Assembly (NCBI RefSeq): GCF_000499385.1
Contig: NW_013651976.1
Location: 1-64,000 of the forward strand
Direction of reading: 5' to 3'
Length of the DNA stretch: 64,000 nt
Origin: Eimeria necatrix
Taxonomy: Eukaryota > Apicomplexa > Conoidasida > Eucoccidiorida > Eimeriidae
This document shows, one piece after another, positions 47,201-60,502 of this stretch (its first letter is position 1; every line of letters starts with the position of its first letter). Under the pieces are notes generated by a model. It was not told the origin of the DNA, made no database searches, and worked only from the letters and a program-made list of their open reading frames with translations. A program made the translations under genes and the position numbers.

Positions 47201-50200
47201 AGGAGACATTGGAAGAATTGGACAAGAAAGAGCTCGCACTGGATATGAGCAAGGATTACCCTGCAGCAGCTACAGCAGCTGCTGCTGCACAGTGGGCAGC
47301 AGTGTTCGGTTTCGCTGCAGCGCTTTGGTCATTCTGTTCCTGCTTTAGCAGCAGCGGAGACGCTGGGGAAAGAAACTGGAAAAAACTGTCTAGGGAGGGA
47401 AAACAGGCACCTGAGGACAGCAGCAGAGATAGTGAAGAGACAAAAGCTGTTTTGCATGCAATTAGAGAAGCTTGGTGTGGACTTGCGGGGTTGCTGAGGG
47501 GTGGGGCTGCTGCGGATGTTTCAGCAGCAGCAGCATGCTCGACAGCCGCTGCAGCAAAGCTGCGCGCAGCCGTGAAGCGTATGAATGATAGAGTGGAGAC
47601 TGCAGCAGAGGGACCATCATCTGCTGTTGCCGCTGCTGAGCAAAGTGAAGGAGCAACAAGAGCGCGCAGCTTGGATCCCGGTCGAAGCGCACTTGCCTCT
47701 CTGCTGCTTCTTGTGCAGCTGCTAGAGGACTGCGCAGCAGCAAAAGACCCCTTGGTGCTGCTGCAGGGCAGCGGTGGCAAACGACGGCGGGGCCTGCTGC
47801 TGCTGGTGCTTGGCAGGTGGGCAGTGCTCACTGCAGCAGCAACAGCTGCAGACCTTCTGCAGCAACGACGGGACGTTATCGCGTGGCGCAGCGCTGTTGA
47901 GACAGAATCTGAAAACTATGAGCTGGAGGTAAGATAACATAAGATAGCCGTGTGTTATCTCAGATTCTCATGAGCATTGGCCACAGTGAATGATTCTGTT
48001 CAAAAAATATTGCTATTTGTCTTAATCTCGCTGCTGCCTTTGGTGCCACTGCGGCTTCCGTGTACCGCAGAGAGAGGCGCTGCTGCTGCGGGCCGCGGCA
48101 CTGGATGGCACCGTCGGCTTGCCCTTGGGAATAGGGGGAAGTACATCTGTTTCTGCAGCTCTTGCTGCTGAGGCGGAGACGCATGCTGCTGCGCTTCGGC
48201 AGCTGCTGCAGCAGTCTAGCAATGCAGATAGTTTGCTGCAGCAAATATCGCGCTTGCTGCCCGTCCATGCTTCAGACATTCCAGCAGACGTCGCCCGTCG
48301 CCTGACATCACAGCTGCTGCCGTCAGCAGCAGCAGCAACAGCAGACACAGAAGCAGTAGGAAAGGACAAAACAGCTGCTGCGCAGCAGCAGGTGCTGGAG
48401 CGCATTAGCCGCAAGTGTGTTGTGGAAGCGCCACCCGAGGTGGCACTAGCCAGCTGGCTCGAGGACCTTCTTGAATTTGTGCGAAGCACGCTGGATGCAA
48501 AAATGTGCGTTTGCAGACGCGTGAAACTCGCAGCAGCAGCAGCACGGGAAAGAATTGCATAAGTGATGCAGCAACAGCAGCAGCAGCAGCAGCAGCAGCA
48601 CTTGCTGTGAAAGGGGTTAGCTTCCAGGCGTGTGGCTCATGCCAGCGTTGCCTCCCCATTCGTCTTCCAATATTTTGCGTGTCTGTCTTTGCCTTGTGTT
48701 GCAGCTTGATCTCCCTGCTGCCTGAGTTGGAGCCGCTGCTGCGTGAGGAAGACTGCGCCGGGGCAAGTGGCAGGGCCCCAGTGTCTTCTGCTGCATCGGC
48801 TTTAAGGACAGCAGCAGAAGCAGCTGCTGCGTGCAGCAGCAGACTCGCTGCATCACACCCCTTCCTCGTTGCTCCTGCTGTTCGAACAGCAACGACGGGT
48901 CTCTGGGCAGTTGCAAAGGGCTTTTTAGACACTGCAGCGGCTACAGAGGAGCTACCCCCGCCACAGCATACAGAGCAACAACAGCTAAAAGCGCGGCAAC
49001 AGTTGCTGCCGACGCCTTCTGTGGCTGTGCTGCTACAGCGAACAGCCGCGTTTCCAGCTGTGCCTTTTGCTGCGATGACGGCGGCCAGTGTCAGTGAGGG
49101 GACGAGCGTACTGCAACCGCTGCAGCGAGCTCAGTGGCTTCTTTTGTGGTTGTGTGCCGAAGCAGCAGGAGCTGCAGCAGGAGCTGCAGGAGAAGTTGCA
49201 GCGGGAGCTGCAGCAGGAGCCACGAAGAAATCCGTAGAAACAACAGCAAACACCAGTAATAATTTCTCATTGTGCTTCGCTGGTGCACGCGGGTCTCTGG
49301 CGCTGTTGCTGCAAGAGATATCACAGCGGCACTTGGCCTGGAGGCGGCAGCAGGAGATCGCCGCAGATGAAACAGCCACGCTGCTGCAGCGCCTTGAGGG
49401 CCTCGTGGTTGACCGTGCAGCAGCAGCAGCAGCGGGTAAGAGTAGAGGCGATGCAGAGGCGGCCAAGGAGCTTTTCCCCTGCAGTGCAGAATGGAGGAAA
49501 AATGAGCAGCAGCAAGACCAGCTAGAGCTGCAGCAAGAGGAAACGGACCAAGATCGCACGCAGTACACATCATGGTGTAGTCAGAACGTCGCTAACAGAG
49601 AAGAAGAAGAAAGTCTAAGGGAGAAGCAGCAGCAGCAGCTCGCGCTACAGCAGCTGGAGGGCCTTACCGAGGCGGACCTGCTGCATCTGTGGGGCCGCGC
49701 CGTTGATACAGCCTTTGCCTGGAGCAGCAGCAGCAGCGGCCCACGAGAAGTCGACGGCGAGCTTGCAGCAACAACAGCATACCGCGAGGCACTGACTGTG
49801 GGTTGTGCTTTGTTTCGGATTTGCCCCCAGTGACTCAATTTGAATTGAGCTCTGCACAAGTCAAATTGTGTCACCATTAGACATTCGAGAAAAGACTGTG
49901 GTGTACGTACAGTGGAGCTGCTGCGCAACCGTAATGTCTCAGTATGATGCCGTTGTGTCTTTTCAGGGCTCGTTCTGCACTTTGCTGCATTTGTACAATG
50001 CGGGGACAGCCGCAGTTCCCGCAGGAGGCCCCGAAGCTGCTACGAAAACGGGCGAAGTGGTGGCGCTCCCGGAGCTGGATGGGCCCTGCGCGCCTTACAT
50101 GCATGCGCTTTTGTCGCAAACTGCTGCGTACATCATAGGTGCCTCGCCACGTCAGCAGCAGCAGCAGGAGCAGCAGCTGAAGCAGCTGCTGCTGCAGGAT

Positions 50201-53200
50201 GAAGAGGCAACATCGGAAAGGCAGCAGCAGAGTGAAGACCCAGAGGCTTCCGAGAAGGGCGAAGAGGCGGATGACGTCGAGCAGCAGCTGCAACAGGAAA
50301 GGCTACAGCAGCAACGGGAGCGCGCCCGCAAAATGCGCTTCGCGCAGTTGTGCCGCAGCATTACATCGGCAAGTGGCAGCAGCAGCAAGAGCGGGAGCAG
50401 TTCGGCTGCAGCAAGCTCGTTTTATGCTCGCGGGAACCCTGTGCTGCTGCAGCCTATGAGTCGTGCTGTGCAGCAGTTCCAGGAAGCTTCTGTAGCTTTC
50501 ACTGCAGTAGTAGAAGACCACCCTGTTTTGCAGGGGCTGCTGCTGATATCGCAGCGGGTTGCTTCTCTCAGCCTCCTAAACACTTCTCCAGCCGACGCCC
50601 TGGCGGCCCTGGAGGGCCTCCTAGACAGAGCCACAGCCTGGCAGAAGGCCATAGACAGGCACCACTTGGCCCACCTCATAGCTGTGCATCTGCGGCTGCC
50701 TGTTACTGATGAGGCGGCGACGGAGCCGCTGCAGGAAGCGCCGCAGGAGGGAGTCGCGGGGGATGGTTCGAAATGTGAGGCCCAGAGCGAGGGGCAGAAC
50801 AGCAAAGAACTTTCAAGCGCCCGTGCGGCTTTCCAGCAACAGCAGCGGGCAGCAATGCAAGCAGCAGAAGAGCTGCTGCGGCGTTTTGACCTTGCAGTGC
50901 TTGCTGTGGAGAGACAGGTGCTGCTGCTGCGTCGCCGTCAGCTGCTGGAGTGGCGCTTCTTGAGGGAATTCAGGGAACAGCGCATGCAGCAGCAGAGTCT
51001 CCACTTCGCGCCCTTCTTGTGGAGCTTGCTGCCAGATGGTGGGGACCCTGCTCAGCCACCTCGCGAGGCTCAAGCAGCAGCAGCAGCAAAAGCTGCCGCT
51101 GCTTTTGCTGCAGGTGCAGTCCCTGGGGGAGACCCAGGCTCACAGAGTCTGGCTGGTGCTGTCATGCTGCAGCTGATCCACAGCGCTCCCACAGCTGTTA
51201 CAGATGTGCTAGTACAATTTTTGCGGACTTCTCCTTTGGGGCAGTTTGAGGGACGGCTGCGATGCCTCGAAGCGGCTAGTTTTTCCAGGCGCTTGCTGCA
51301 GCATGAGCAGCAGCAGCAGCAGCGGCAAGCGGCCACTACTGGTTCGGGATCCTTGAGCAAAATGGGAGAGGCAGACGCGCTGCAGGGTGAAGCTGCCTGT
51401 AGAGAGTCATGTGGAGCAGAGGTGGTGACTATCGCTATGGCTGCTGTTGCGAGGTTTGCTGTTGCTTCGGGGTGGCGGCGCGCAGTGCAGCAGCAGCTGC
51501 AGGAGGGCCGGAAGGAGATGGATACTGCAATGAGCACGTTGGCATCTCTTGCGCGCTGGGACATTTCCAACAGAGCCACAATGAAAGAGTCCGTCATTCA
51601 TAGTCTGCTGCTGCTATGCGTTTTGCTGTTTTGCTGCTGCTGCACGGAATCCAACAATGTAGCCCAATACGGGCGGGTAAAGGAAGTGGTTTGGGACAGC
51701 CAAGTGCATGCACAAGTGCCTAGGGCAATTGTTTAGTCTTTGAAGCTTCTGTATGCTTTTCTGTTATGCTGCTGAAACTCCTGCTGCATTCAGATCCGTC
51801 CATAGGACTCACGTCCAGCTTGCCAAACACATTCGCAACTTTGACGGCTGCCTACAACAATTGATGCAGGCAGCCACAGGACCCTCTCAAGCCCGTTTGC
51901 AGCAGCAGCTCGTTGCTGCTGTGCTGTCCTTGCCTCTAGAGTCACCCTTGACTGCTGCGCGGCTGGCAGCAGAGAAGAAGGCAGGTCTTCCAAACAAAAG
52001 CAGCGCGCATTCTGCTTCTGCACCAGCAGCAGTGTCATCAGCAGCAGCAGAGGGAGCACCAGCAGCCGCAGCAGCAGCAGAAGTTGTGCAGGTGTTCTTA
52101 AAGAGCTGTTTGGGTCTGACTGATACGGATGCTGTGGAGGCAGCGCCGGTGCGAGACCTGCATGCATTCAGCAGCGAATCGACAAGTGCAGCAGAAGTAG
52201 CGCTTGACGTGCAAGCCTTCTGCCAGGAGTTTGCTGCTGCCATAAAGGAGGCCCATGCAGCATCTGCAGCAGCAGCAGCCTCGGAGCAGCAAGAGGAAGA
52301 AGGCCATCCCCAGTGTGGAGCTGCAGCAGCAACCTCACCAAAACCAATAAAGATCACACGACAGCAAATGCTTAGACAATTTGCATACTTCCGGTCGATG
52401 CTGCGCAACGACCTTAAGTTACCATGTCTTTCAATGTGCGGGAACGCACAAGGCCTCTTTGCTGCAGCCCTGAACGACGACAGCGGCCTGCCGGGGCCCC
52501 TGGCTGCCCCCCATCCGCTGCAGCACGCAGCTTCTCTGCAGCAACACGACACGGCGGCCCGGGCATCAGCAACACTAAAACGCGTGAAAGGGGGCGAGGG
52601 AGGCATGGCTAGCTGGTTAGCGAAAGCCCAAACAGCAGCGGGCACTCCGAAATCTGTCGGAGACCTCCTAGGCGACACATGGTCATCTGCTGCTCAGCAG
52701 TGGTATTTGATGCTGCAGATGCTGCTGCAGTGTCAGGAGCATTCTTCACCACACAAGGACGTGGCAGCTTACCGTGACGGCTTATTGGGTTTTGCTGCTG
52801 CGCTGCTGCTGCATGCGCTGCAACAGCGGAGACGCTGCTGGCAGGCCGCGGCAGAGTTTCAGGAGCTGGCGGATGCTGCCGCTGTCTCATTGGCGGCTCC
52901 TTCTGTCTCAGTCCCTGCTGATGCAGCTGCTGCTCTACTGGACGCAGCAGAGACGCTGAAGGAGGGTCTAAGACAGGCCCGCGCAGTGCTGCCAACTGTG
53001 CACGAAGCAGCCGTGCAGAATGACGCGCTTGAAATTGCCTTCGCCGTTCGCGACGCGTCTGCATCTACTTCGGGCATTTGTGGGGCTGCTACAGGTGCCC
53101 TCGGAGTTCCTGGTGAAGCTGGTGCTGCTGCAGCTTCAGCGGATGCTGCTGCAACAGTGGAAGCAGACGAGAAGCGGACACTGCTGCATGACGTGGAGCA

Positions 53201-56200
53201 TATACGCAGGGCGAGAAACGTAGTGACCAAGGCACTGCAGGAGTTGGAGAAGCTACAGCAACTGCTACGGGACACTCCCGAGGCGAGGCGTCTTGCTTCA
53301 GCTCGCAGAGTTACTTCACCAGAGGAGCTCCAGCACTGTAATGCGCGCATGCGCGTGCGGGTGCAGTGGCTGGAGGGCATTAGGGCTGCCTGCACTGCGG
53401 CAGTGGAGCCCCTGAAGCCAGCGGCGGGCCTGAAAGGCAAGGGGGAAAATGCCGATGTGCTTTCAGATATACTGCCATCGCATGCAGCAGCAGGTCTTCG
53501 GAAGGCGTGTACTGCACTGCAGGCAAGGCATGCTGCTCTTGCTGACGCAGCTGCACTTGCTGCTGCTCAGGAGAAAACGAAAAACAGAGACGGGCGGCTG
53601 GCTGCAACGCTTGAAGCACTTCGCAAGTCCCTTAAAGAATGCGGAGGACAAGCCTCGCAGGACCAGGAAGTCGACAGTCTTATCCAAATTCCCAGCAGAA
53701 GTGCTGGAGACGTGCTGCCGTTGCATAAAGACGAGAAAGAGTTGCAGCAGCCTGTGTTTGATAGCCTGCCCTTGCCCCCCCTCGATTGTCTGTTTCCCTT
53801 CAAAGCCTGCACTGCTGCAGTTGATGCGTTCGGCACTGCAGCGCCGGCGTATCTCTCTTGCCCGCTGCTGCAGCGTGGGGCTGCTGCTGGCGCTGCAGCA
53901 GCAGCAACTACAGCGGCAGCTGCCAGAGGCGTTGCGTTGCAGATGCTGCAGCGGGCTGCTGCTGTCGTGTTGTCCGCCTTCGATGCTCTGGAAGGAACAA
54001 CTCGGCTGTGCCTGAGTTTCGTGCAGCTGCTACTAGTGCTGCTGGACATTGGATTTGGGCGTTTGAGTAACGAAGAGGAGGAGGCAGCAGCATCTGAAGC
54101 AGCAAGGCCACAGAAACAAAAGAATGAATTGGAATCAGGTACAGGACTGGGGGAGGGAGATGCACTCCGGGACGCTGAAGAACCTCCCCAAGATGAGTGG
54201 CAATTCGACGGTCTTAAAGATGAAAAGGCAGACCCTCACCAGAAACCTCCCGAAAAGCCCAAGACAGAAGAAGAGGTAAAAAACCACAAACATCCCCGCC
54301 AATACCTTAAACCCTGGGAGCTAAGCCTCAACTTCAGAGCCGTCAGCGCTGTTTGCTGGGGAGCTTCGCTGTGAAGCCCTAGGCCGTAGACCTCAAGTCC
54401 CAGCGCCTATACTGAACCTCACGGCTTTGGCCACACACCCCATACCGCGAAGTCCCATTTCCCATTCTAGGACTTCTGGCCCGGGACTTAGTTTGTCTCA
54501 TCTTCTGCTGCTCTGCTCCCTGTGCATGCAGGACAAGGCGCTGGAGGTCTCGATGGACTTCGAAGCAGAGCTGGAGGCCCTGCCTCCGAAACAAGACGGA
54601 GAGAAGCAGCAGGAACAGCAGCAGGGGGAGGAACAACTGGAATCGGCTGCGGGGCACGTGGACTTGGAAGAAGGGGGCAAGCTAGAAGACAAGAGATGGA
54701 TGGGAGAGGACAATTCGGATGACGAAGCAGAGGGAGACAAAGACAAAAACACGCCACAGAAAGAAAAAATAGAGACTGAAGGAGGAACGGGGCTAGGGGA
54801 AACTGAATTGGAGGCTGCGGAGGACCCCACCGACGAATCCGCCAGCAATGACACAGACCCAACAGACAAGCAACAGAAGAAGCAGCAGCAGCAGCAGCAA
54901 GAGGGAGACGATGGAGGTGAATTGGTGGTGAGTCTAACAAACTTTAATGTGGATGCCTCTACGCTGCTTTTGTGCTTATAGAGACGTAATTATTTGCCTT
55001 ATTGGCCGCTCAGAAGTTGTGTACTGTATCTTGCTGCGTGCGCTGCTGCTGCTGCCGCAGGACCCCAAAGCAGACGCGAAAAAGGAGGAAGAGCAGCAGG
55101 AGCAACCTGTTTACCACCAGAAGCTGCGGGGCCGCGATCTTGGGACAGAAGAGGAATTAGATGGTGATGCGGAGGAGGAGGGGGCTGGAGATGAACCCAC
55201 GGAAGAGACACAAGACACAGGTGACGCAGCCGATGAAGACGGATGCGACCAGGACCAGCAGCAGCAAGAGCAGCAGAAGGTCACGGGGGAAGGCGCTGCA
55301 GAGGGATGGGGAGATGACATGCAACTTGACGAAGGGGCCCTTGACGAGGAAGGTGACGAGGGGGAAAACGGTGGTGACTCTCCTGGGGAGGATATGGAGG
55401 CCCAAGAGGAAACAGGCGATGCAGCAAACCAGGAAGATAGTGCTGCAGCTGATGCGGCAGAAGCCAGCAGCAGCACGGGGGATGACGTAGCGGCCAACGA
55501 CGAGGCAGCAACAGACCAGCCGGAGGCACAAGAGCAGCAGGCAGGGGACCCACAGCTGCAGCAACAGGAAAATCTAGACTCTGAAAATGCTGCAGAGGGA
55601 GAAGACAACAATGATGCTCCCGACGCAGGCACGTCGGAGGCGCCTGAAACAACTGAAGACACAGAAAATATGGAGACAGAACAAGCAGAAGAGAAAGAAG
55701 GAAACGAAGAGGGGCCTCAGCATGACCCATCAAAAGAGGGTATGCTTTTCTGTATATCGCGGCTGAAGCTTTCTGCTCATATTTCTCCGCCTGTTCGCTC
55801 TTCTGCATTCGCTGCTGCATGCATTGCATTTCTTTTGCATGCATGCGCCTCAAAGCATGCATGTAGCACTTATATGCCACGGAATCGTTGGACATTGTTG
55901 CTTGCTTATGATCATAGAATATTTAGGTGATCTTACGTTCGAGACAAAACAGAGCAGCCTATGCAGTGGCAGTTTTGTAGAAGCGTGAGCTAGGGTCAGG
56001 AAAGGGGGAGGGGCGCTGCCGATGATGATACTAAAAGGCCTCTGCAGCATTTCCTTTGGTGCCTGTAAAGGCCCAAGGAGAAGCTAGAGATGAATCCGAG
56101 CCAGAGAGGGAAGGCAGAGATGCTGATACGTCTCTGTCTTGCAAATACTGAGGCCGCTCTTCACCCCCATGCGTCTCGCGTTAATTTTTTTTTGCAGCAT

Positions 56201-59200
56201 GAAATGGCCTAATGAGCTTACAGGGCATTTCAGCTAAGCTGCGTCTGTGCTAAAAAGTGGTTGTTCTTTGTTCTATTTAACGAATTGCTCATTAGTGATG
56301 GACCCTGGGAACGGCTGACAGTCGCGGTGTCAATTAACAGATCATATTTTTAAATATTCATTTGTTGAACATTGTATCAAATTCGGCGACGCCGCTTGCT
56401 GCATTTAAATCGTTAGCGCAGCAGTTGTTTTGCTGGTCGTTCTTTTTGGTGCTGTTGCTTGTGCTCTGGCTGCTGCCTATTCCTCCTTGCTGGGGCAGCG
56501 TGTACGTTGCATTTGCACTGTCTTTTTTGTATTCAATTTCTGTGGCTGTTGCAACAAAACTGTGCTCTCACAATGCTGCTCCGTATGTATTCGCTGCTGG
56601 CGCAGGTCTTGCTGCGCCCCTAGAAGAGGAGCCGCCAGCAGATTCTTCAGAGCCCCAAAAGCCACCAAAGTCAGGACAGGAAAAGGAGCGGATGGCTTTC
56701 GGTATAGAAGGCGAAGGCAGGTGAGCGGATTGCCAATGCTGGTGGTTCTTTTAGCTTGGCCCGTCCTACTTGGTATGGCTCCTACAGATATGCATACATG
56801 AATGCATGCATGCATGCATGCACGCAAAGCAGCCTAAATATACTTGTGGGGCTTGGCACGTCCTGCGCTGTGCGCATGCAGCCTTGTGCAGCGCGAAGCA
56901 ATGGAAGAGGATGAAGACAACGGATTCGACGTGGGGAACAATGCTGCAGACAACTGGGATCAGGGAGGAGCAGCGGATGCTGCTGCTGCAGGAGCAGCAG
57001 GCGGCTCCTTAAGTCGCAGCAGCGCAGCCGACGGTCTGCAACGACAAGAAAAGTCGCAGGCAGCTCGCGAGCAGCCCAGTATGATGCCGAATAACCCGCT
57101 GAATGACGACAGCGCAGTGGAGCGGTGGCTGCAGCAAGTGCATTTGCTGCAGCAGCAAGAGCACGAGCAGCAAGGGGAGGAGGAAGGAGAGGCGCCTGTG
57201 AGCTTCGAGGGCGCTGCAGCAGAAGAGAAAGCACAGCTCGAGAATGATTTGCAGCGGGGACAGCTCTGTGCTCAAGACAACGCCACGGGGACCCATGAGG
57301 CCTTTGCAGAGACAACAGAAACACAAGCAAACCAACAGCCGCCCCAAGCCAAACTGGCGGAATCGGACAGCAAGTGAGAAACAGGCAAATTGCAGCAAGT
57401 GGCTGTTGCTGTCACAAAAAGCAGACTATATAAATGCTGTCAGAGTGGCAAGGTGAAGATGTCTTGGTGCTGCATTTCCTTTTGTCGGGGAATCCTTCGC
57501 ACTTGTATCTAGCCGCTGCGCCTCAGCACGTGCAGCTAGCTGCTGCTTCTTTTTCTCTGGGGCTGCGATAGCGTTCGGAAATCTTTGCCTATTTAGGGGC
57601 CCCCCTTCTGCCCAAGTGCTTTGATTTTGATCTGAGACAATTTGTTCATCTTTGTTGCGCTGCGGCACAGGGAAGAGGAAGAGGGCAGAGAGAAAAATCT
57701 AGACGAAATGGAACACGGTGAGCTGGGATGGTTGCAGTGCATTGTATGCAAGATCATGGTCCACGTGTTCAGTTGCTTTTGCTCAAGCATTGTCTTGTCT
57801 TGCAGAAGTCAAGTTCTAGGTTCTAGGGTTTAGGGTTTAGTCTGTGTCTTTTCTTGCTGCAGGTGAGAAGCTGCTGTCTACCACTGCCACGGCTGATCCG
57901 CTAAAAACCCAGCAGGAGGAAAAGCCCGAAGAGCTGCCTGTGCAGCCTGAGGGGGACAACGCCGAAGCAATGGATACAGATAACTTGGACACAGCGGAGA
58001 CAGATTCGCAAGGGGAGGCTTCTGAAGAACTGTTTCAGCGACTTAGTGGTTCGCCGCAGACAGACGGCGCAGCAGACGGCGCCTGGGAGCAGCAGCAGCA
58101 GACACAGCCGCAGCAGGGGCAGCAGCGACAGGGCCACGAGGCTGAAGAGGATGAGGAGAAGAGATTGGAAGAAATGGAGACCGACTTCAATGAGAGACTG
58201 TCTCTTGATAATGTTGGAAAAGAGGGACTCTCTCCTGAGCATGCAGCAGGTGAGCAGGCTTGCGATTTTGCATGGAAGATTATGTTTGGGCTTGCATGCT
58301 CACTCATGTTTTTGTGCGTTGGCCTTCTCGTTATATTCATATCCCTGCATAGACTCCTCAGTGCTTATTGGCCTGCATTTGTGTGAATGTGCATCTGGCA
58401 CATGAATGCATGCTTACCTACAGAACTATGCTGCTTGTCTGAAGATAAGCACATAGATTTGATCTATCGTATTGTTACTCACAAATACGTGAGCTTCCTC
58501 TTCATTTGTGTGATTAAGATATCTGAATTTCTTCTGTCATTTCCCTTTTAGTAGTGTTTCCAAATGTTTCCATGCGTGCCTCGGCGCCTTGCTCTTTTGC
58601 TGCAGCTCTTTGGCATCTACTGGAGCGCCGCACAGCGACTGCTGCTGTGGCCCTCAGCGAGTCGCTGCGTCTCGTACTGCAGCCCACAGCAAACGGGGCC
58701 TGGGAGGGGGGCTACAGAACAGGTACAACTAATTGCAAGTAATGCTGTTGCCGCTTTGGCGGCGGCGGCCTGTGTGTTGTGTCATCCGTTTTAATTCTTA
58801 GCCAAAAGAAGCTATTCAATTCACCTTACTAGCTATTGCAACTTCGGCAGAAAGATCAATTTAGCTGAAAAAGGGCTAGTCCATTCCCTCCGCAAAGAGA
58901 CTGTCCCAACTTATTAAATCCTTGACCCAGATAAGTAATTATCAGATTAAGATCTATTTCTTGTTTTTTGGTTTGTTTGGTTTTGTCAATTTGTGTTCAG
59001 GCAAAAAACTGAGCCTAAGGAGGGTGCTGGCTTACATCGCCTCCTCGCAGCGCGACGACCGGCTGTGGCTAAGACGCAGGCGGCCAAGGGGCCTCCGCTA
59101 CCGTGTCCTTGTGGGTATTGACTGCAGCAGATCTATGCAGCAGCTGCAAGCAGCAGGGAGCGCATTGGAAGCCATTGTGCTGCTCTCACAGGCGTTTAAC

Positions 59201-60462
59201 CACCTACAGGTACAGGCCCTCTCGCTGTTTCTGTCGCTGCTGATGTTTTTGCTTTTGCGTTGTTGCTGCTGGTGATGGGCGCCGCCCTATTGTCAGTGCA
59301 GGTTTTGTACGGCTACTTGTGATTATCCAAACACGTATATGCATGTGCGTGTAAATTCAATTCGGCAAGTGTTCGTTTTCTTTGGGTCTTTTGTTTTGAC
59401 TTATGCTGCTGCGCGCATAATGTCGGCTCTTGCTTGCCGCTAAATCGCGCGGCATAGACACACCGTGGACGTTACATGCTGTTTTAAATGCTTCGAGTTG
59501 TTTCTTGTTTGATTGTCTGGTCGATTTCCTTTTTGCTCAAGAAGCTTTTATGTATTTTTATCTTTCTGACGAGGAAGACATGAAAAAGGAGAGGGAGAGT
59601 CAGGCGTGCCATCGTCCCTCCCTATGAGCCTCAAAAATTGTAGTTTTCAATCCGAGTCCGAAAGAACAAAATGACAGCGTGCATTAAGTGGTGCATGCAT
59701 GCATGTTGCAGTTGTGTTGTCCCTCCACGCTTGCTTTACCGTGTGCCTGTGCTGCATGCGTGCACATCGTTACTGTGTAGATGCATGCACATGTTAAATT
59801 ATAAAAATATAATGTGAATTTTCACTCGTGAGACTTTGTCTGTTGACAATTTTCCGCAGATCGGCACCGTTAGTGTCTGCACTTTCGGGGGACCCAAGCC
59901 CGAGGTCTGCATTCACCCTACCGCACAGGTCTCTGCAGCAGACGGCCAGCGGCTGCTGCAGTCCTGCAGCTTCAGGGAGGAGTCACACAAAAGCCACGAA
60001 GTGGCCATCTCTGACTTGCTGCAGCTGGCTATCCATGAACTGGAGCAAGACAGCAGCAACAGCAGCAGCAGCAACAGCAGCATGGTCCTCATTCTGTCAG
60101 ACGGAAGGTTCAACAAGGAGCAAACCAGGCCTTGGGTAAACGCAGCGATTGCGAGGCGCTGCATTCCTCTGCTGCTTATATTGGATCCCCAGAAACAGCA
60201 AAAACAGGATGAGATGCGGCTTCCTTGGAGTATAGGGGCTTCAGGAACCCCGGGGGTCCCAAGTGCAGCATCTGGGTACAGCACCAGCATATTCGACCTA
60301 AAGCAGGTGCAACACCAGCCAGGGGGAGGCTTGGAAATAACGCCTTACTTGCAAGACTTCCCCTTCCCCTACTATGCTGTTGTAAGAGACACAGCACAAC
60401 TGCCAAGTGTTCTCAGCGATATCATTAGACAGTGGGTAGAAGCTGCTGCCAGCGGATGGTAG
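30761..60462 (+). CDS. MDN1: Midasin, AAA+ ATPase of 60S ribosome maturation (21-exon model)
   Basis: Modelled exons: 30761-31319, 31720-34581, 34848-35207, 35384-35685, 36032-39672, 39893-40805, 41075-41594, 41870-47928, 48071-48504, 48705-49797, 49967-51588, 51794-54275, 54532-54927, 55061-55739, 56606-56720, 56882-57373, 57671-57717, 57863-58249, 58606-58722, 59001-59209, 59860-60462. They total 23,892 nt (7,963 residues) in phase; yeast and human proteins are about 4,900 and 5,600. Midasin is a dynein-like single-chain hexameric motor that strips assembly factors from nuclear pre-60S particles. Six Walker A motifs, a long helical linker, an acidic region and a MIDAS domain appear in the family order. 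Extra length is mostly poly-Gln, Ala and Ser runs. Start: ATG 30761 is the first in frame; upstream codons start only at GTG. The donor at 49797 (ACT|GTGGGT) and the exon 6/7 junction are weakest; extra small introns in the linker cannot be excluded. Confidence 0.85.
31160..42850 (+). other. MDN1: Midasin AAA+ ring, six ATPase modules
   Basis: Walker A motifs in order: GFPGSGKSS (about 31202), GDTGAGKTF (32823), GPTSCGKTS (34971), GDTGAGKTA (36653), GPPGAGKTF (39469) and GERGGGKSS, split by the intron 41595-41869. Walker B: AAA2 WLLLDEINLAPP, AAA3 WVLIDELNLAPS, AAA4 FFLLDEASLG, AAA5 WILLDELNLAPQ are intact. AAA1 (WVVIEQLQQL) and AAA6 (WLLLRDAHLC) lack the DE pair. Degenerate AAA1 and AAA6 Walker B sites are also known in other midasins. 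The loops between Walker A and B are inflated by runs, above all in AAA4, where more than 300 residues of Gln/Ala-rich sequence intervene. Confidence 0.85.
35820..35970 (+). repeat. Direct repeat in midasin intron 4
   Basis: TTCTCTCTTTCTCAATGCTTCTTCTCTCTTAGTGTCTGTTTGC-type sequence occurs twice, about 90 bp apart, upstream of the real acceptor at 36031. Each copy holds an acceptor-like CTCTTAG. Confidence 0.8.
54532..58249 (+). other. MDN1: Midasin Asp/Glu-rich region
   Basis: Exons 13-18 code for a strongly acidic, low-hydrophobicity region (for example MDFEAELEAL, EEELDGDAEEEGAGDEPTEE, QREAMEEDEDNGF, EKNLDEMEHGEKLL). This is the flexible acidic arm that tethers the MIDAS domain to the ring in the family. 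Gln runs are sparse here, and six of the seven junctions around it fall in similar acidic sequence. Confidence 0.8.
57820..57842 (+). repeat. Telomere-like TTTAGGG words in midasin intron 17
   Basis: GGTTCTAGGGTTTAGGGTTT lies about 25 bp before the acceptor at 57862, inside the intron between exons 17 and 18. Confidence 0.75.
58606..60462 (+). other. MDN1: Midasin MIDAS (VWA) domain
   Basis: Exons 19-21. The approach to the domain is conserved (ESLRLVLQPT, GGYRTGKKLSLRRVLAYIAS, DDRLWLRRRRP). The metal-ion site is VGIDCSRSM (DxSxS) with a later MVLILSDGRF carrying the Asp. This domain binds the UBL domains of Rsa4 and Ytm1 in yeast. The final phrase QLPSVLSDIIRQWVE is the usual midasin C-terminus. 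A short Ser/Asn run (about 60050-60080) lies just before the SDG strand. Confidence 0.85.
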
Positions 60463-60502
60463 CCAGGCCCCGCTGTTTGCGTGTTTCGGCCCTCTTTTCC
60501 TA

